A DNA stretch of 64,000 bases. It comes from Phoronis australis (Eukaryota > Phoronida > Phoronidae). The position numbers and the translations under genes were made by a program. The first letter of the stretch is position 1. Each line of letters opens with the position of its first letter. The notes under the pieces were generated by a model. That model had not been told where the DNA came from and did no database searches. It saw only the letters and a list, made by a program, of their open reading frames with translations. Shown piece by piece: positions 38,601 to 52,700 of the stretch. The stretch is from NCBI GenBank assembly GCA_002633005.1, contig NMRA01000372.1, positions 1-64,000 on the forward strand. Direction: 5' to 3'.

Positions 38601-41600
38601 TTTGCTTTCCTTAGCTGTTTCATGTCGTATGCAGTGACGGAAAATGGGACGAAAAAACCCGTTAATTACTTTTTGTTATTTTTGCCAACAATTTAAAGAC
38701 CTCCAGTCACGTCACTTTAACTTGCGTCTTCGTAATCAAAATACAGAAAATAGTATGGCAAAAAGTGAGTCGTGTATGATCTACACTCTGTGATGCACGT
38801 TTTTCCAGTCGCAGATGCGGTAGCACACGATTTCGGACATTTTGTAAAATTTCTCCAAGACACTTGGAAGAATCCAAAGTGGCCGGGCCAGAGCTTCACT
38901 CACCAATCATCGAAAATAAGTCTGCGTGGTAGACCGAGCACTCTTTCTTAGACTTCTCTACATCCTGGTCATAAAGGACTCGAGCGACGGCTATGCCGAA
39001 ATAGGCGCCGAATACGTGAACAAACATCGAGCCTCCCATATCGACTACCTGAAATGAACGAAACGTTGAGGTTGCGCTCTGATGTAATTGCAGTAGAGCA
39101 CTTTCGAAGCAAATCTACAGCTTGCTTAGTCAATCTTATGCTATTACAGCGTTTTATCCAATCATAAGCCAGAAACATCATCGGCTGTTAAATAATGTAG
39201 ACTCTAGGATTAGATTTTTAAAAAATATTTTACTTTACCTTGAAATAAGTTACCCCGATGTGTTCATTCAGAGAGAAAACGACAATTTCAAAGAAGGACA
39301 TTACGATGAGCTGAAGCGGACTTGTCTTTCCAAGAACTGCACCGAACGATATCAGGACCGCCGCTGCTGCAAACTCTGCCGTGGTTAACCTATATGAAGG
39401 CAGCGTTCGTTATGTGTGCAACACATTATGGCGACAAGTTATCACCAACATGATTTGTACCACAGTACAACTAATAGATCCAGTGTTTCAAGTGTCGTGA
39501 TGAATAACTTGTGAATTCTTTAGACCAGGTCCCTGAGTTTAATCTTTGTATCCAAAACAAAATCGAAATTATTTTCGGTATTTTCTATTCTACTTTTGTA
39601 CGACCTCAAGTTAGGTGTCTTTTATTCTCTGCTCCTGTACATTATGGTATATGCGTTACTGCGTACTTGATTGCACCGGGCGTGTGTTCAGTAGACGCTA
39701 GGACCTACGCTAGGACCTAGCTAAAACCTAGTCAAAGTCACGTGTTCTCATTTAAAATACATGGCAAGTCTTGCTTTTTAGCAAGGTCCTAGCGTTACTG
39801 AACGGGAGGCTGGATTCGAGGTACAAGCTCGAGCAAAAGCTCACGATTTCGAATAAATATTTAAAATTTCGAGTTCAGACTCGAACTTGAAGCATTGATG
39901 TTGGAGTCACCAAGTGCGAGCTAGAATTAGACAGTTATTCGCACACGGCAAACCATTGCTTACTCGAGCAAATAAGAATGGACATTTATCTCAAATTTGC
40001 AAAAAATGTAGAATAGAAAAGGATTTCGAATTGCATTTTGAGCAAAACGATTAGACACTGGGCCCAGATTATTATTTAAACCTCGCGAGTGTTTATTTTT
40101 GTTGAAGCAGGCATATATAAAGACCAAAATATATTCAGAATATCCCTATGGCTCACCGTTTCTGACCACGGGAATAAGTCATGGAAGAGCGGGTAACAAT
40201 AGTAACATCAACTAGTGATATTTCACTCCGTAGAGCTGTTACGTATTTTCATAAATGAGATGTCAGCAAAGGCGATTGTCAATGAGCACGTGCGGACAAT
40301 TCTCTTTATGGTCGTCTAATTAAGCACATTCGAGAAAATAGTGGAACGATCATTTTGGGTGAAATTTGATAATTTACTTGCATTTTTTTGCGCAATTTGT
40401 AAATTTTTGAGACAAGTCAGTTAACACGTTTGGTTGTCATTAGCTTCAGTTTTTAGGCTGAGAACCACACTGCCCATGACATGGTAACTCACGAGATTAT
40501 GTTCACCGATATCTTCCCGTCATGCATCTCAAGTAGACCACTCATGATAATGTGCCACTGGACGACGAACGAAGCGATCAACATATTGACGCTGATGGCG
40601 CTGTATCCATACTTTCTAAGAAACGTCATCAGGAAGCCAAAGCCGATGTACATCATCACGTGAACATCTTGGAACACTGAAAACAAAAGAGAGTGTCACG
40701 TCATGTAGTCGTGTATTGTTGTTAGTATGTAACGAAATTTATGATATTTATGGTTGAAAAGAATTTGTTTTTCGTAGATTTAAATACCAGCAGCATCATA
40801 ACCGCCATTATCATCGTCGTCGCCTTTGTCGTCATCAGTAATTTGACTTTGTTTTAAATATACTATTTAATTTACATTCAGCCTCATGCGCCAAGTTGGA
40901 ACACTTGATGGGTTTAGTGAGTCAAAAGAAATCAGTTTGCAGTGGTGGATTTAGGGGGAGGGGGAATGGGTCAATGCCCCCCTATAATTCTTCAAGACTC
41001 CATTTGGCAGTTCGGGACAAAGCCTTGGTTAATACTCTGTCCTGCACCCCATAGCCCTCAACCCAAAATCCTGGATCCGCCCCTGGTTTGTGGTTTTCTT
41101 ATTTCAGTGTTATATTTCAAATACTTTTAAAACGTGGGCGTGCTTTTCGCGGAAACGTCACTGATTACATATGGTGATAATGGCTCAGTGAGTACCCATA
41201 ATGCATGAGTCTGCTTAACTCAATACGGCGGCCATTTTAGGTGGTGGTGTACCAGCAAAATAAAAATCAAACAGAAAAATTCATATCAAATTCACTTAAT
41301 TTTGACAATACTTGGACTACTGTTGAATTCGTGCTCCTTATATTTAAGTATTGATTGAACTAACTTTCGTTAATACCAGTTTTATGACATTTAACAAAAA
41401 TGAAAAGGAAAAATATCTTTAAAGGGAAATGCATATTCTGAAAATCAAATTAATTGAAACGCTAACACTTACTGAAAAACGATGTTCGTAAATCCCCTGC
41501 CTTTGTATTTTCCAGTGCTTCCCAGTCGATGTTTCCCCAATCTGATTAACGTATTCTCTCCATATACTGCCACCTTTATGTTCCCTTGGTACAGTATCCC

Positions 41601-43663
41601 CTTCTGTCTGATTGTTTCTTTGCCTATTAATTGAATTTCTTCATGACATCTGTATGTGTGTTAGGTGCATGAGCCCCCATGCAACAAAATGACAACAAAA
41701 ATGCGCAACTTCCTGTGTCAGTAAATAACATGTGGGTTGCTATTGATCCGAGTGCAAAATTGTGAATTACAGGTAACACACAAAGCAATCGTTTCGCCTT
41801 CGACGGTTTAGCCGATTGTCTATTAAAATCGGCGATATTTGATAAAGTCATGAGTCGTACTACATGGGACTGAAAAGGTAACCCTGTGACGTTTGTTCCC
41901 AAAACACGCGTAAGAGCAACATTGTTGAACATACGTCATCCACAAGAATATTTAAGATAAAATTGTTGTTAGGATACACGTTTATTGACAAACGTTAGCT
42001 TCCATATTCAATAACCCACAGGCGTTATATTACCTTTATATAAAAAGGGATCCAAAACATCCTGGACACTACAGAGACACGTCATTTTTGAATGCTCTAC
42101 GTAAAATTTTTATGTATATTCTGAACTCATGACTGACCTCGTGGACCGAAGGGAATTACTGGTCGAGGAACAGGCAAATTTTAGAAAAGGATACTAAACA
42201 TATTCGCCTTACGCGTAGTTGTACAGAAAAACTTGACAAGTCCTGGAGCAAAATCTATTTAGTTTGCTCATTTTGATTTCACCAAGGCGTTTGACAGTGT
42301 AAGAAAGTAACTTTGTTATATTTTAATCCAGTGTAAACTCCATGGTTCCATATTTAAAATCATTCAGACGCTGCATAGTCATGTTAAAGGCTAGGTAAGA
42401 CAAACAAAGGTCTATCACAATCTTTTGATTGTTATTGTGGAGTGATACAAGGCTGTATGGTCAGTTGTATTCTTTGCGTTGTATACATACGGGAGTATAT
42501 TCGTAAATCCTGATTTTTCTGATATCCGTGTGTTACTCTTTGCTGGTGATGTTACTATTGTAAGTGACACTGCACGTGGTCTACAACGCTAGCTTAACTA
42601 CGTAGAAAGGTTTTGTAATAAGTGGAGCCTAAGTGATAACATTGCTAAGTCAAACGTAATGGTTTTTATGAAAGGGATGGACAGGAAAATCAGTGGTATT
42701 GACAAGATAACGAAGTAAAATCTGTCAGTTATTAAACATACCTTGGAATTTGGTTTCCGTGCAGACCTAAGTGGAATGTATGTTGTAGAACGCTCGAACC
42801 ACAAGGGTCAAAAGCATTTAATATAATATAAAAACATCGTTTAATGAAATCCAGGCTTAGGGATCCAAAAACAGCGTTTGACTCGATGGTTCTCCTTATG
42901 TACATTGGTCTATGAAGCTGAAATATGGTGAACTTGTCAAGTTAAGGAGATAGACCTGCTTCAAGATGAACCTTGCAAATGGGTGTTGTACAGTGATAAG
43001 AAGTCCAACGTTATTGCACGTGCAGAGAGTGACAGACCCAGTTGGAGCTCATCGTACGTCAGCAAACAGATTAAATGTTTTTTAAAGTTGGCTAAAACTT
43101 TGCTATGAAATGTTAAAACGTTAAGAAAACGGAGGTCTAACAAGCTGGTGTTCAAGATTTAAACCAATGCTGTTTGAAAACTGTTTGGTTGTTCCAAGGT
43201 GTTGGATACGAGCGTATATTTATTAGTTAATTGAGAGGTGTACAGTTACAGATTGGCGCATTTGGGGATAGTGCGACTTTTATATTGAAATAGTAATACC
43301 AACTTCTATTGTGAACCATGGTTGTCTGTCAAGCTAGACCCGCAACTTAAATTTGCGCTCGCAAATCTTAGGTGCAGCACTCATAAGTTAAATATAGAAA
43401 TAGGCTGAAGAAATAACGTCACAAACGACAAAAAGATTATGCTAGTTCTGTAATATAGGCGAAGTTGAAACAGAAGTTTCACTGTCTTTTCGTATGCCCT
43501 GTGTTTGATGATATAAGTAGAAAATTTCTACTGGCAGACTGAAGGTCGTCCAAGCGTGGATCGTTTAAGAGCATTATTCACGAACCAGTCGAACATTAAA
43601 TTTTTGCCTTTGTACATAAAAGAGATTTTGTGTGACGAGATTGACCCAATTCAACTTGTCCAA

Positions 43664-43717
<54 letters not shown>

Positions 43718-46700
43718 GTCATGATCACGATCATCACCGTCATCATCGTGACCATCGTGATCGTCGTCGTCGTCGTCGTCGTCTTTGTCATCGTCATCAT
43801 CACTATCATTGTGCAAAATGGAACTATGGGCCACTCAATTACAGTGTTGTTGTTACTGTAGCTTCACTGCGTGGTTTATTAGAGGAATAACAAGAAAACT
43901 TGGAATGACTCCACACTATAACGGAACTAGACACCATCGAGCCGGGGAGGCACCGAAAAGAGGAAACAATGGTCCCTAGGGATTTTGAGCAGGAACGTCG
44001 AGACGGGAGAACATAGGCACAGTGAAACATAGCGACAGCGGATACAGGGAATGGGAACATGCTTGTAGGGACAGAAGCACATAGGGGCAGGGAACATCGG
44101 ATATGGTAAGCAATGGTTCACGAGGATATTGGGACAACAAAACATTGGTCTGGGAAAAGTTTGTCAGGGGAATATATAGAGCTTTGGAAAACATCGGAAC
44201 TGAAAAAGGTGAGAAAAACGGTGAATGAAGCAGTTGCATCAGTATAGAGTTACATTTGGCTTCAAACTGCAGTTAAACTGATATTTTGTAATTTTAACGA
44301 AAAGTCTGCACCAAGCTTAACCGTTTTCTATTTTAGAGAAATCAGTGTTGACAGGTTGTAGTAACGCGCAACATTTAAGCAAATCCACCAAAGCTTTCAA
44401 AGCAGAAGTGGATTTGGTGAGAGCCCTGAAAATGTCATCTTGGATCTTTTAAATATGATTATTAAAAAGGAAAACGCTTGATGAATTAACGCAGCTATTA
44501 ATGTATATGAAGTGGATTAACTTTTGATTGATGTTGCCATGGTGACATTAAATGTTCGCATACACTTTCAGTATTTTTAGAAACGTGGAGGCGGCATTAA
44601 AACTACAAACATCACATTTATGCATATTTTTACGAAAAAATTTACATTAAGGGCTCAAGCAGAATGTGATGCGTCTAACAGCAAAGTAAATGTTAGTGCA
44701 ATAACGATCATCCTGGAATAAATAATTTGACCCCTACTAAAGGTCACGCACTGAAATTTCGAACATGTATTAGTTTAAAGCCACCCTGTGCACAAACAAA
44801 ACTAAGACTCCTACAGTTACAAGTCTGGTCTTATTTTGTACCTTATTCGGATTAAATACGATTGCTGCACTGGAGAAGAAATGTGTGTGCGTAATTACTT
44901 GACACCAGGTCAACAAGTTGCCTTGTCGTGACGTGTCTAATAAGCGCCAAACATGTTCTCATAATCTCTCACTTCTTCAGCTGAATAAAAAACAATTTGA
45001 AACCAGCTTTATAGTAAAATGTGACTTAAATTAGAAATTTTTGACGGCCAAAAAGGCGGATTCATAACAGTTTAAAAATATTCACCGAAGTTTGTAATGA
45101 ATTTCAATTAACACACCGCAAGCCATGTGACTTTCTAACTGGAAAATGAATGGTCATATAAAAAATCTCCTCATGCGCAGACAATAACGTTCACAGTACC
45201 AGGATCACCTAAGGGTTCTCGCCTTGCTCAATCAAGGTTTAGCATGACTAACGTTGCCATTTAGCCATCGTCATAAGAGTCAAGCAATCTATAAGTAACC
45301 ACCAACGCTCTTGCCAAAGGCAACCAGCGTCGTGTCAAGCAAACAGCCATGAATAAACCTCCTGTTCAGTCACAACGCTAGGACCTCGCTAAAAAGCAAG
45401 ACTTCGCGAGATTACGTGAGATATTTCCGTGTATTTTAAGTAAGAGCACGTGTCTAAAACTAGATTTTAACTAGGTCCTAGCGTAGGTCCTGGCGTTACT
45501 GAACGCACGCCTGCTCCCTTCTGTCCGGGACTTTGCCCCCACCTGCTCTTCATCGGACAGTCGAACAAGAACGTTCACATGACAGGATAAATTTGTGGCT
45601 CCCGAATACACCCAAGGTGTAAGAGAAGTCGCGGCTCATTCCGCGTATCAGCGAGTGAAATCGTTTAGTGACACGTGTCATGTGCTTCGCTTGAAATGCA
45701 TGGCCAAACTCGAAAGAAACTATCAGCTCAAAGTGTTCACAGGACCTAACCTACTGGCAAGTCGCATTCTTGTAAATTGAGAGTCTTATGGCGAATATGT
45801 CGACGGGTTCTTGTTCGGATTGTCATCGTTTTTTTGTATTTAACGTGTACACTCAAGCAGCATGTTTGTGCCTGCCGGTGCAATTCGAGCTAGTGAATTC
45901 ATTGCGCATTTCAGCGAAGCAGAACACTGTTTTATTGCCCACAAAACCTGGATTGAACAAAATGCGGGAGGAATGTGGTGGCCCGATTAGCTAACCTACC
46001 AATATGGCGCATTTTCTCATTATCATAGAAATCAGGTCCTCTACACAATCATTAGTAATACGAAGCTATTTGCCGACTCGGCACGCTAAAATTAACTCGT
46101 TAATGTATTTATCCAGAGTGCAAATTTCGGGCTACTGTTATTTATAGTTGTAACGCACCCCCTCTGCAGTTAATTCCAAGGTAGTGTTTACAACAATAAC
46201 AAAAATGTTATGCCCACAGGGGTAATTGTCTAGACAAACTAGGTGAAGAAAACAGCAAAGAATTCGAAATGAATGAGCACTACCGACAACTTCCAAAGCA
46301 ACATTATTCGAGTTAACAATTGTTTGTCAAAAATACATTAAACCAGTGATGTTGTGTTAAATGCGTGGTACGTGTACGCCCGAGGCTCATCGTAACAGCA
46401 CAGTATTTTAAACTGCACCTTTGCACTTTCAAAATAACTGGGACGCTCAATTTTCAGGACAAATGATCTTAGTTAGCAAGACAACATGATAAGGGTCAAC
46501 ATCACACATTTCTTTTCCAGCAGTGTAAAAAATGATGAATTCTATATTACCTGAGTTTGTGTTTCGCAAAGTTTTGGACTCCGTATGTGAGGTCATAAAA
46601 TATCATATAGTGTTCTTCAAATTGCAATTTATGATCGACATATGTCCCGGATAATATATAAATGATACGTGCGTCGCAAGCTCGTTACCAGAGATGAAAG

Positions 46701-49700
46701 GAGACTGATTTAGGCGATATAAGGTCATTTATTATGACGAGTACAATTACAATAAAATGAATACAGGTAAATAAGTATAATAGGTAATCTCTGGTAAGAT
46801 GGGCAATAAAAAGCGCCACAGAGGTGTAACATTCTACTTCATTAGTGTTCACAAACGTTTCGATTACTCCAACCACTAAAAATACGAACATAGATCAACA
46901 TTCCTTCAGATTCATTTGCGGATACCTCAGTGCAGCATATACTCGACCATAGTTACTAGCTTTGACCAGGGGCCCGTTCTAAGAAACTGACTTTAGTTCA
47001 TTTTTTACTTAACTCTAAGATTTGTCTCAACTTTCAAACTTTGAAACTTCCACATCAGGTTAGTGTATCAAATCTAAGGCAAAATTTAAGTCAAAAACTT
47101 AAGTTAAACTTAAGATCACTTTCTTGGAACGGACTTAATACAAATTGAAGTTTGGTCTTAAATTTGACACAAATTTAAGATTTGCCTTCGATGGGTGAGT
47201 TTTCTTGGAACCGGCGCCTGAACTATAAAACAAACAATTTGTTGTTTTTTGAGATTTTATTAAAAATTGTCGGTTATCACCGTTGTCCGCCAGACATTCG
47301 CTGACGTCACGGCCTGTATTTTTACCTGAACGCTTGCCTCTTAGATTAAAGATGCCATGTCTCATTAACACTGCGAATATTCAAATTTGTAGCAAGCGCC
47401 ACCTAATGACTTCCTGGAATAATGTGTGTACAGGAAAGAAACAATTTGTAAAAAACACTACCACTGATAAACTTAAAAACAAGTGTGAACATATAAAAAC
47501 CCAAGTAATTCCGAATATTACGCAATCGTTATTTCATAGCGAAATAAACAAATACTTAAAACTGTGCCTTGTTGCATAAGGGTAACGACAATGCTGTGGT
47601 GGTTTCCCAGGAAATCCCGGGAGAAGTATGGTCAAATTCCTGGAATTCCAGAGACCCAAAATGGCATGACGATGAATATTATCCAAGATGACAATACATG
47701 AAGTTACATGCTTTCTTCGTTCTTCTGACGGCATTTGCTCCTCTTACGCCATGATGAAAGATTACCATACTCATTTACATAAAAATAGTCTTTCAAAACG
47801 AGACTCGCGAGATTGTATTGGTAACTGGTTCACTGATGGTTTCCGGCACACTGGAGCACCCGATGTTGTTTGTTAAGTAAAACTTCATTTGTAAGCTCAC
47901 AATTTAATGAGACTATGCATCTTTAAGTCAGCTAGCACAGCATTTATAAGCGGCCACACAGGTTCCCACTTCGAGCCCGAACTTGGCATGTTCTCAAAAA
48001 GTCACTTTTCTTACCAATAATGTCACTTTAAGCCTGCATATCTCCCGAAAAGAGCAAACAGACTAGAATTTACCGTCGCTAAAAGAAATACGTGTAAGAA
48101 ATTGAAAGGACTATCAAACTTAACAGGGTCAGAGTATATGCCGAAGCGGGCATCTTCATGATATTTATTTTTAGTGACTGAAAGGCTCCTGGATTCAACA
48201 AGACCGCAAACTGTATAGCCTACGCTGTCACTTGTTCGAAATTGTAGCTGCAAATTCTCCAACATTTTTAAAAAACTGCCTTAGTTTACGTTTTTACGTT
48301 CACTAATCACTTTCTACAATAAGGACAACGGCACTTCTGAAATGGTTAAAATGGTTCACGGAGTCCATTAGGCAAACCTGACCTTCCTTTAATGACTGAG
48401 TTAAAAGTTTTAAAACTCTTGAAATGCAATTTAACAATTTAATGCCCTCTCGTGTCCATTCGGAGAATTTGCGAGGCTCTGAACTCCAGCTGACTCTTAA
48501 CTTGGAGACAAGTCTCTTCGAAGCCTTTGTGTTGCATTTCTTAAAATTTCGGAGGAACTTGGAAAAGGCCTCACAAACTGTCATGGGATCTTAATATTGG
48601 ATGTCGTGACACGTTGGGTTTCGAGTGACGGTTGTCTCGCTCTGTTGACTGTGCCTGACCTAGTAGGTTGTTGCAGGTCAGGCGATAACTCAGGAGACAT
48701 TTTATGAAATTATAGTAAATCATTTTTAATGGAACAGAAATACAGAGTTTTAAATCATTTTCAACATTGTACATTCACGGTCCAAGCATTTCAGTATCGG
48801 ACATTTAGCCAGTATACGCCACTAAGTCGTGAACTAGAGCCTTTCTCTGGCAATATCTTGTGTCATGTCACTGTTTTACGACATTGACTAATTTAGGAAT
48901 TTTTTTAATATGATTTTTATATTTCAAGTAACACGTTATTTTGTTTCAAACATGTTTATTATATTTTTGTGTCTAGTTTTTGTTGTTTTCGCGTTTAATA
49001 AAGCAGCGCGTGACATCAACTTTTACAATCAGGTCTTACTAAGCCCTAGGCAAACCAAAAGTATTAGGTGTGATATAATTCAAGCCTAAATTTTGAATTT
49101 ATAAAAGAAGTAACTTCTTGCCTTAAATTATTCACACCAGCTAAACTTATTTCATCGTCCCGACAACACACCATAATCGCCATCTAGTGACATGCAGCGG
49201 GGTGACCGCGCTTTGGAGAACGTCAAATTGAGCGATCTTATTCGACGGTGCTTCATCTAAAATAGCTCAAAAACGAAGTCGATGGCCTCTGTATTTCGTA
49301 AAAAACACGACGGAGGTCAAATAAATTGAAAATAATAAAGGTGTATTTTTTGGTGTAGACGCTGAATCTCTAATATTTGACGTCATAACTCAAAATCCAG
49401 AAAAACCGTTCACCTACTCCGATATCATAAAGTTAGTGAACCGAAGATGAAATAAAAGCTGTCCAAAACGAAACTGAAATCTTACACGGAAATAATCCAG
49501 AATTTCAATCAGTAATCTAATTAAAAGTGGCTTTACAAGAAGTCACTTAATTTTCAAATGTCTGCCTATGTATCTGTATATAGGCGGCTGCAACGGAAAA
49601 CTGTAATTCGCTAAACCCCGCGGATTTTTAGCAGACAGACCCCTAAATACGAAATTTTCAAAAAATGTCAATGACAAATTAAAACTGTTTCGAACACCCT

Positions 49701-52700
49701 TAATAGTAAGAAATCATTTTACTAAATGAACCAACGACGCTTAAGAACTGAGGTCTGCATCATGAAGGAGGACTATGAAATTCAGTTTTACGCTCCTCAC
49801 TGAGCTATTTTTGAAAACTAATTGACTCTCACTTGGACTAAAGCCTGAGATCTGTCGTTACTGGTATGGTTTTTGTAAAGTATATTTAGATTATGATTTG
49901 CTCATAATTACATGGCTGTGAAACTTTTTTTCGAGCAATTGCGAAGTGGGATCGCAAGACCCAATTCTGTCGCACGTGTCAAGTCGTACGTGTTTTAACA
50001 CGTACGACTTAAAAGTCGTACGTGTTAAGTCGTACGTGTTAAGCCACTTTTATGCAAAAGACTGCTGGGTTCGTGCTAGATATGCAGACGATGTGTTGCT
50101 GGGGTCGACCCATTTGTATGAATGAGTACCGGCCATGTCTGGCAAAACATAGCCATCGCTGGACTTGATTCCCTGAAGAGGGCGTTTGAAAATCCTAGTT
50201 CACCCCGCTGCAGAAATCTGGGCTAGCATCCGGTTGGCCGTGACGGATTCACGATTCCCCATGTACCCTAAAGAATGTAAATCAACTCTTTTCTAAATCG
50301 AAGCAAGCGATTACTGTTGTCATTGTCAATTTCTGATTTCTCGTTTACCCCATTTGTGAGTATAATTAACATACGGGTACTTGCCCATTCCATTTATAAC
50401 GTGTAGCATTTTGGTCAAAAACAACTTTTGTGATTTTTTCATACCCATTGGAAATAGGATACGTGATACTTATGTGACTATTGGAAACGTTCCTTTGGCT
50501 GAAAACACAAGGAAACAAAAGACACTATATTTGCAGTGCAGTTTGGTGCACCTATGTATTCGCCCTTACATGTACAAATCACAAATGTGTGTGTAAATCG
50601 CACAGGTGCGAAGTTCGTGTCACATTTATGCATTGTTTTAAACATTCTGCAACCATTCGCAGGCAATGTTTTATTAAAAGTACTTATTTTTGGTATCATA
50701 GTCAGTTAAACCGCAACACATTAGACACCCCACACCTACAATCAGCCTTTACATGTCGAGAAAATGAGCACGTGTATCAGTACTTGAACAGTATACCGTG
50801 CACAATGAGAGCTCATTGCACGCGCGTGTATAATGGTGAGTTTACGTGCATGTGTTCCTTTCCTGTCTTCACTTTGAGACAACTCGTTTGGACGCATACG
50901 TCACCCTGCTGCGAGCTTGAGACAAGTCGGTTGGACGCGTACGTCACCCTGCTGCGAGTTTGAGACAACTTGTTTGGAAGCGAGTTAGATTCGTTGGTAA
51001 CACGGATGGATAGCTATGAAACACGTGCCAATACATTTGGAAGAGTCTGCCGGTATTCGTTACAGTCACACTAACGCGCTTTTACATGTAGTGGGTGGTC
51101 AATCGTGTTTTAAATTTTAAGTGATCATACACAGGTTATGGAAAAAACCAGGTCATTGCAGCATCATTCACGTCAAAACAACTGAATATCATCAAATATT
51201 TGTTTTTGACCTGTTCTGCTGCGATGCTTCTCGCCTATCAAGAGTCGTGACGCTAACCCTATGAAATTTTAATCTACACCTATACGCGTAAACTGGTCCC
51301 CTATCAGGCAAGTAGCCAGCATTGCGCAGGGGGTGGTTCAAATTTCTTGAACGGTGGACCTTTGATATTTGCAAACGTCGACACTGTGGAGTTTTCCTTA
51401 AGCTCTCGAGTTGACGCAGCTTAATCGGGAAGAAAGGAAATTTGTATACACAACGATGACTCTCAGCTCTATGTTTCTGAGATGAAACCGAATTAGTAAT
51501 ACCAGAGGTGAGGATGCCGCGACGGTTGCTCGCAAATAACGGAACTCAATTTGGATGTAATGTGGTCCAAAACGTTCTCGCGCACTTCCTGCCAAATTTT
51601 CAAATCACGCATGCTTAAATGAGTGATTACACCTACATGGACAGAAATATTTAGCCGGAGAATAACTTGACGCAATTTTTATCTAGTTATATGTTTTGTG
51701 TTACTGAAGTTACTTGCGTGACGTTGGAATTGTGAACATCCCAATACTCACCATTCGGTTCACCATTCCGCAGGTTTACTACTTCTGAGGTTCACTGCTG
51801 TAAAAAAGGATCTATCTTTTTCAACACATATGTATTTTTTACACTTTTAATGCAAAAATGAATGATATTACGGCTGTTTGATACAGTGAATGGTGTACCT
51901 AGGGTATACCAAAAACAACGACCGGTTACTAAAATACTTCGTTTGGATTTCATATGCATGCGAAATTGCCTGCATGTCTTACGAACAATGAAAACGTTAT
52001 TGCATTTTAAAAAATATGGAGTGAGAATACTGATGAATTATCAATCACGATACATTCATCAAATCTGTGCCAAAATCGCATCATTTCACAGCGCGACTGA
52101 AAAGTTTAGGGCCGCGGCGCCAGAACCTCACCCACCGGAACTACGCACACGGCCGGGTTGAAATTAAATGTAGTTAGCAGGCTACCCTATCCCTGCCAGT
52201 CTTCACCGGCGAAGTCAGAGAGCCTCTTCTGTCTTCTTAAATTTAAAACCGTTGATCGCCGCAGCCCCGACCCGTCCCCCAGGTGCTGCCCATGCTTGAT
52301 AATGAGTCGTTTGTTAGACTCAAGAATCACGATTGGCAGTGATTGGAACTGAGCTCATTTGTAAACAATGTAATCAATGAATTAAGAACTATTCAACTTT
52401 TGCACACTCTTTGAATGGTTGCTAAATGGACACAAATACAATACTATATTCGTGTATGTTACGACTCATTAGCAGACAATCAGAGCAATCAACTGTGTGG
52501 CTCAATGGTTTGTTTATTGAGGTCGGGACTCCTGTTTGTGGGAGATCTGGGTTCGAATACTGGCTTCTTTGGCTGACAATCAAGCATTGCGCAAAGGCGT
52601 CTCCTACTCCTCTGAGCTCGTTCTTACTAGTGAATGTGCAAGGGTGTGAATTAGAACCTGGATATAACGAAAAAGCGACTCCTGGGGCTGTGCTTATACT

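Larger units (their letters stand above)
35294..39157. repeat. near-identical tandem block within the Rh gene, joined by an N
   Basis: Copy 1 (35,294-37,244) and copy 2 (37,251-39,157) both start at TGTATGGCTAACTA and end at ATTACAGCGTTTTAT. The single N at 37,245 sits at the join. The intron between exons 4 and 5 is 678 bp in both copies. Differences concentrate in the CCATCC repeat, where copy 2 is about 44 bp shorter. The pattern fits two haplotypes laid end to end; a recent tandem duplication is the alternative. Confidence 0.85.

Noticed and set aside
43556-43861. Frame with poly-Ile and poly-Val
   Set aside because: Its N-terminal part is the LINE C-terminus and the rest is microsatellite.
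50874-50983. Possible CRISPR-like array
   Set aside because: Direct tandem units without spacers in a eukaryotic intron; a simple minisatellite.
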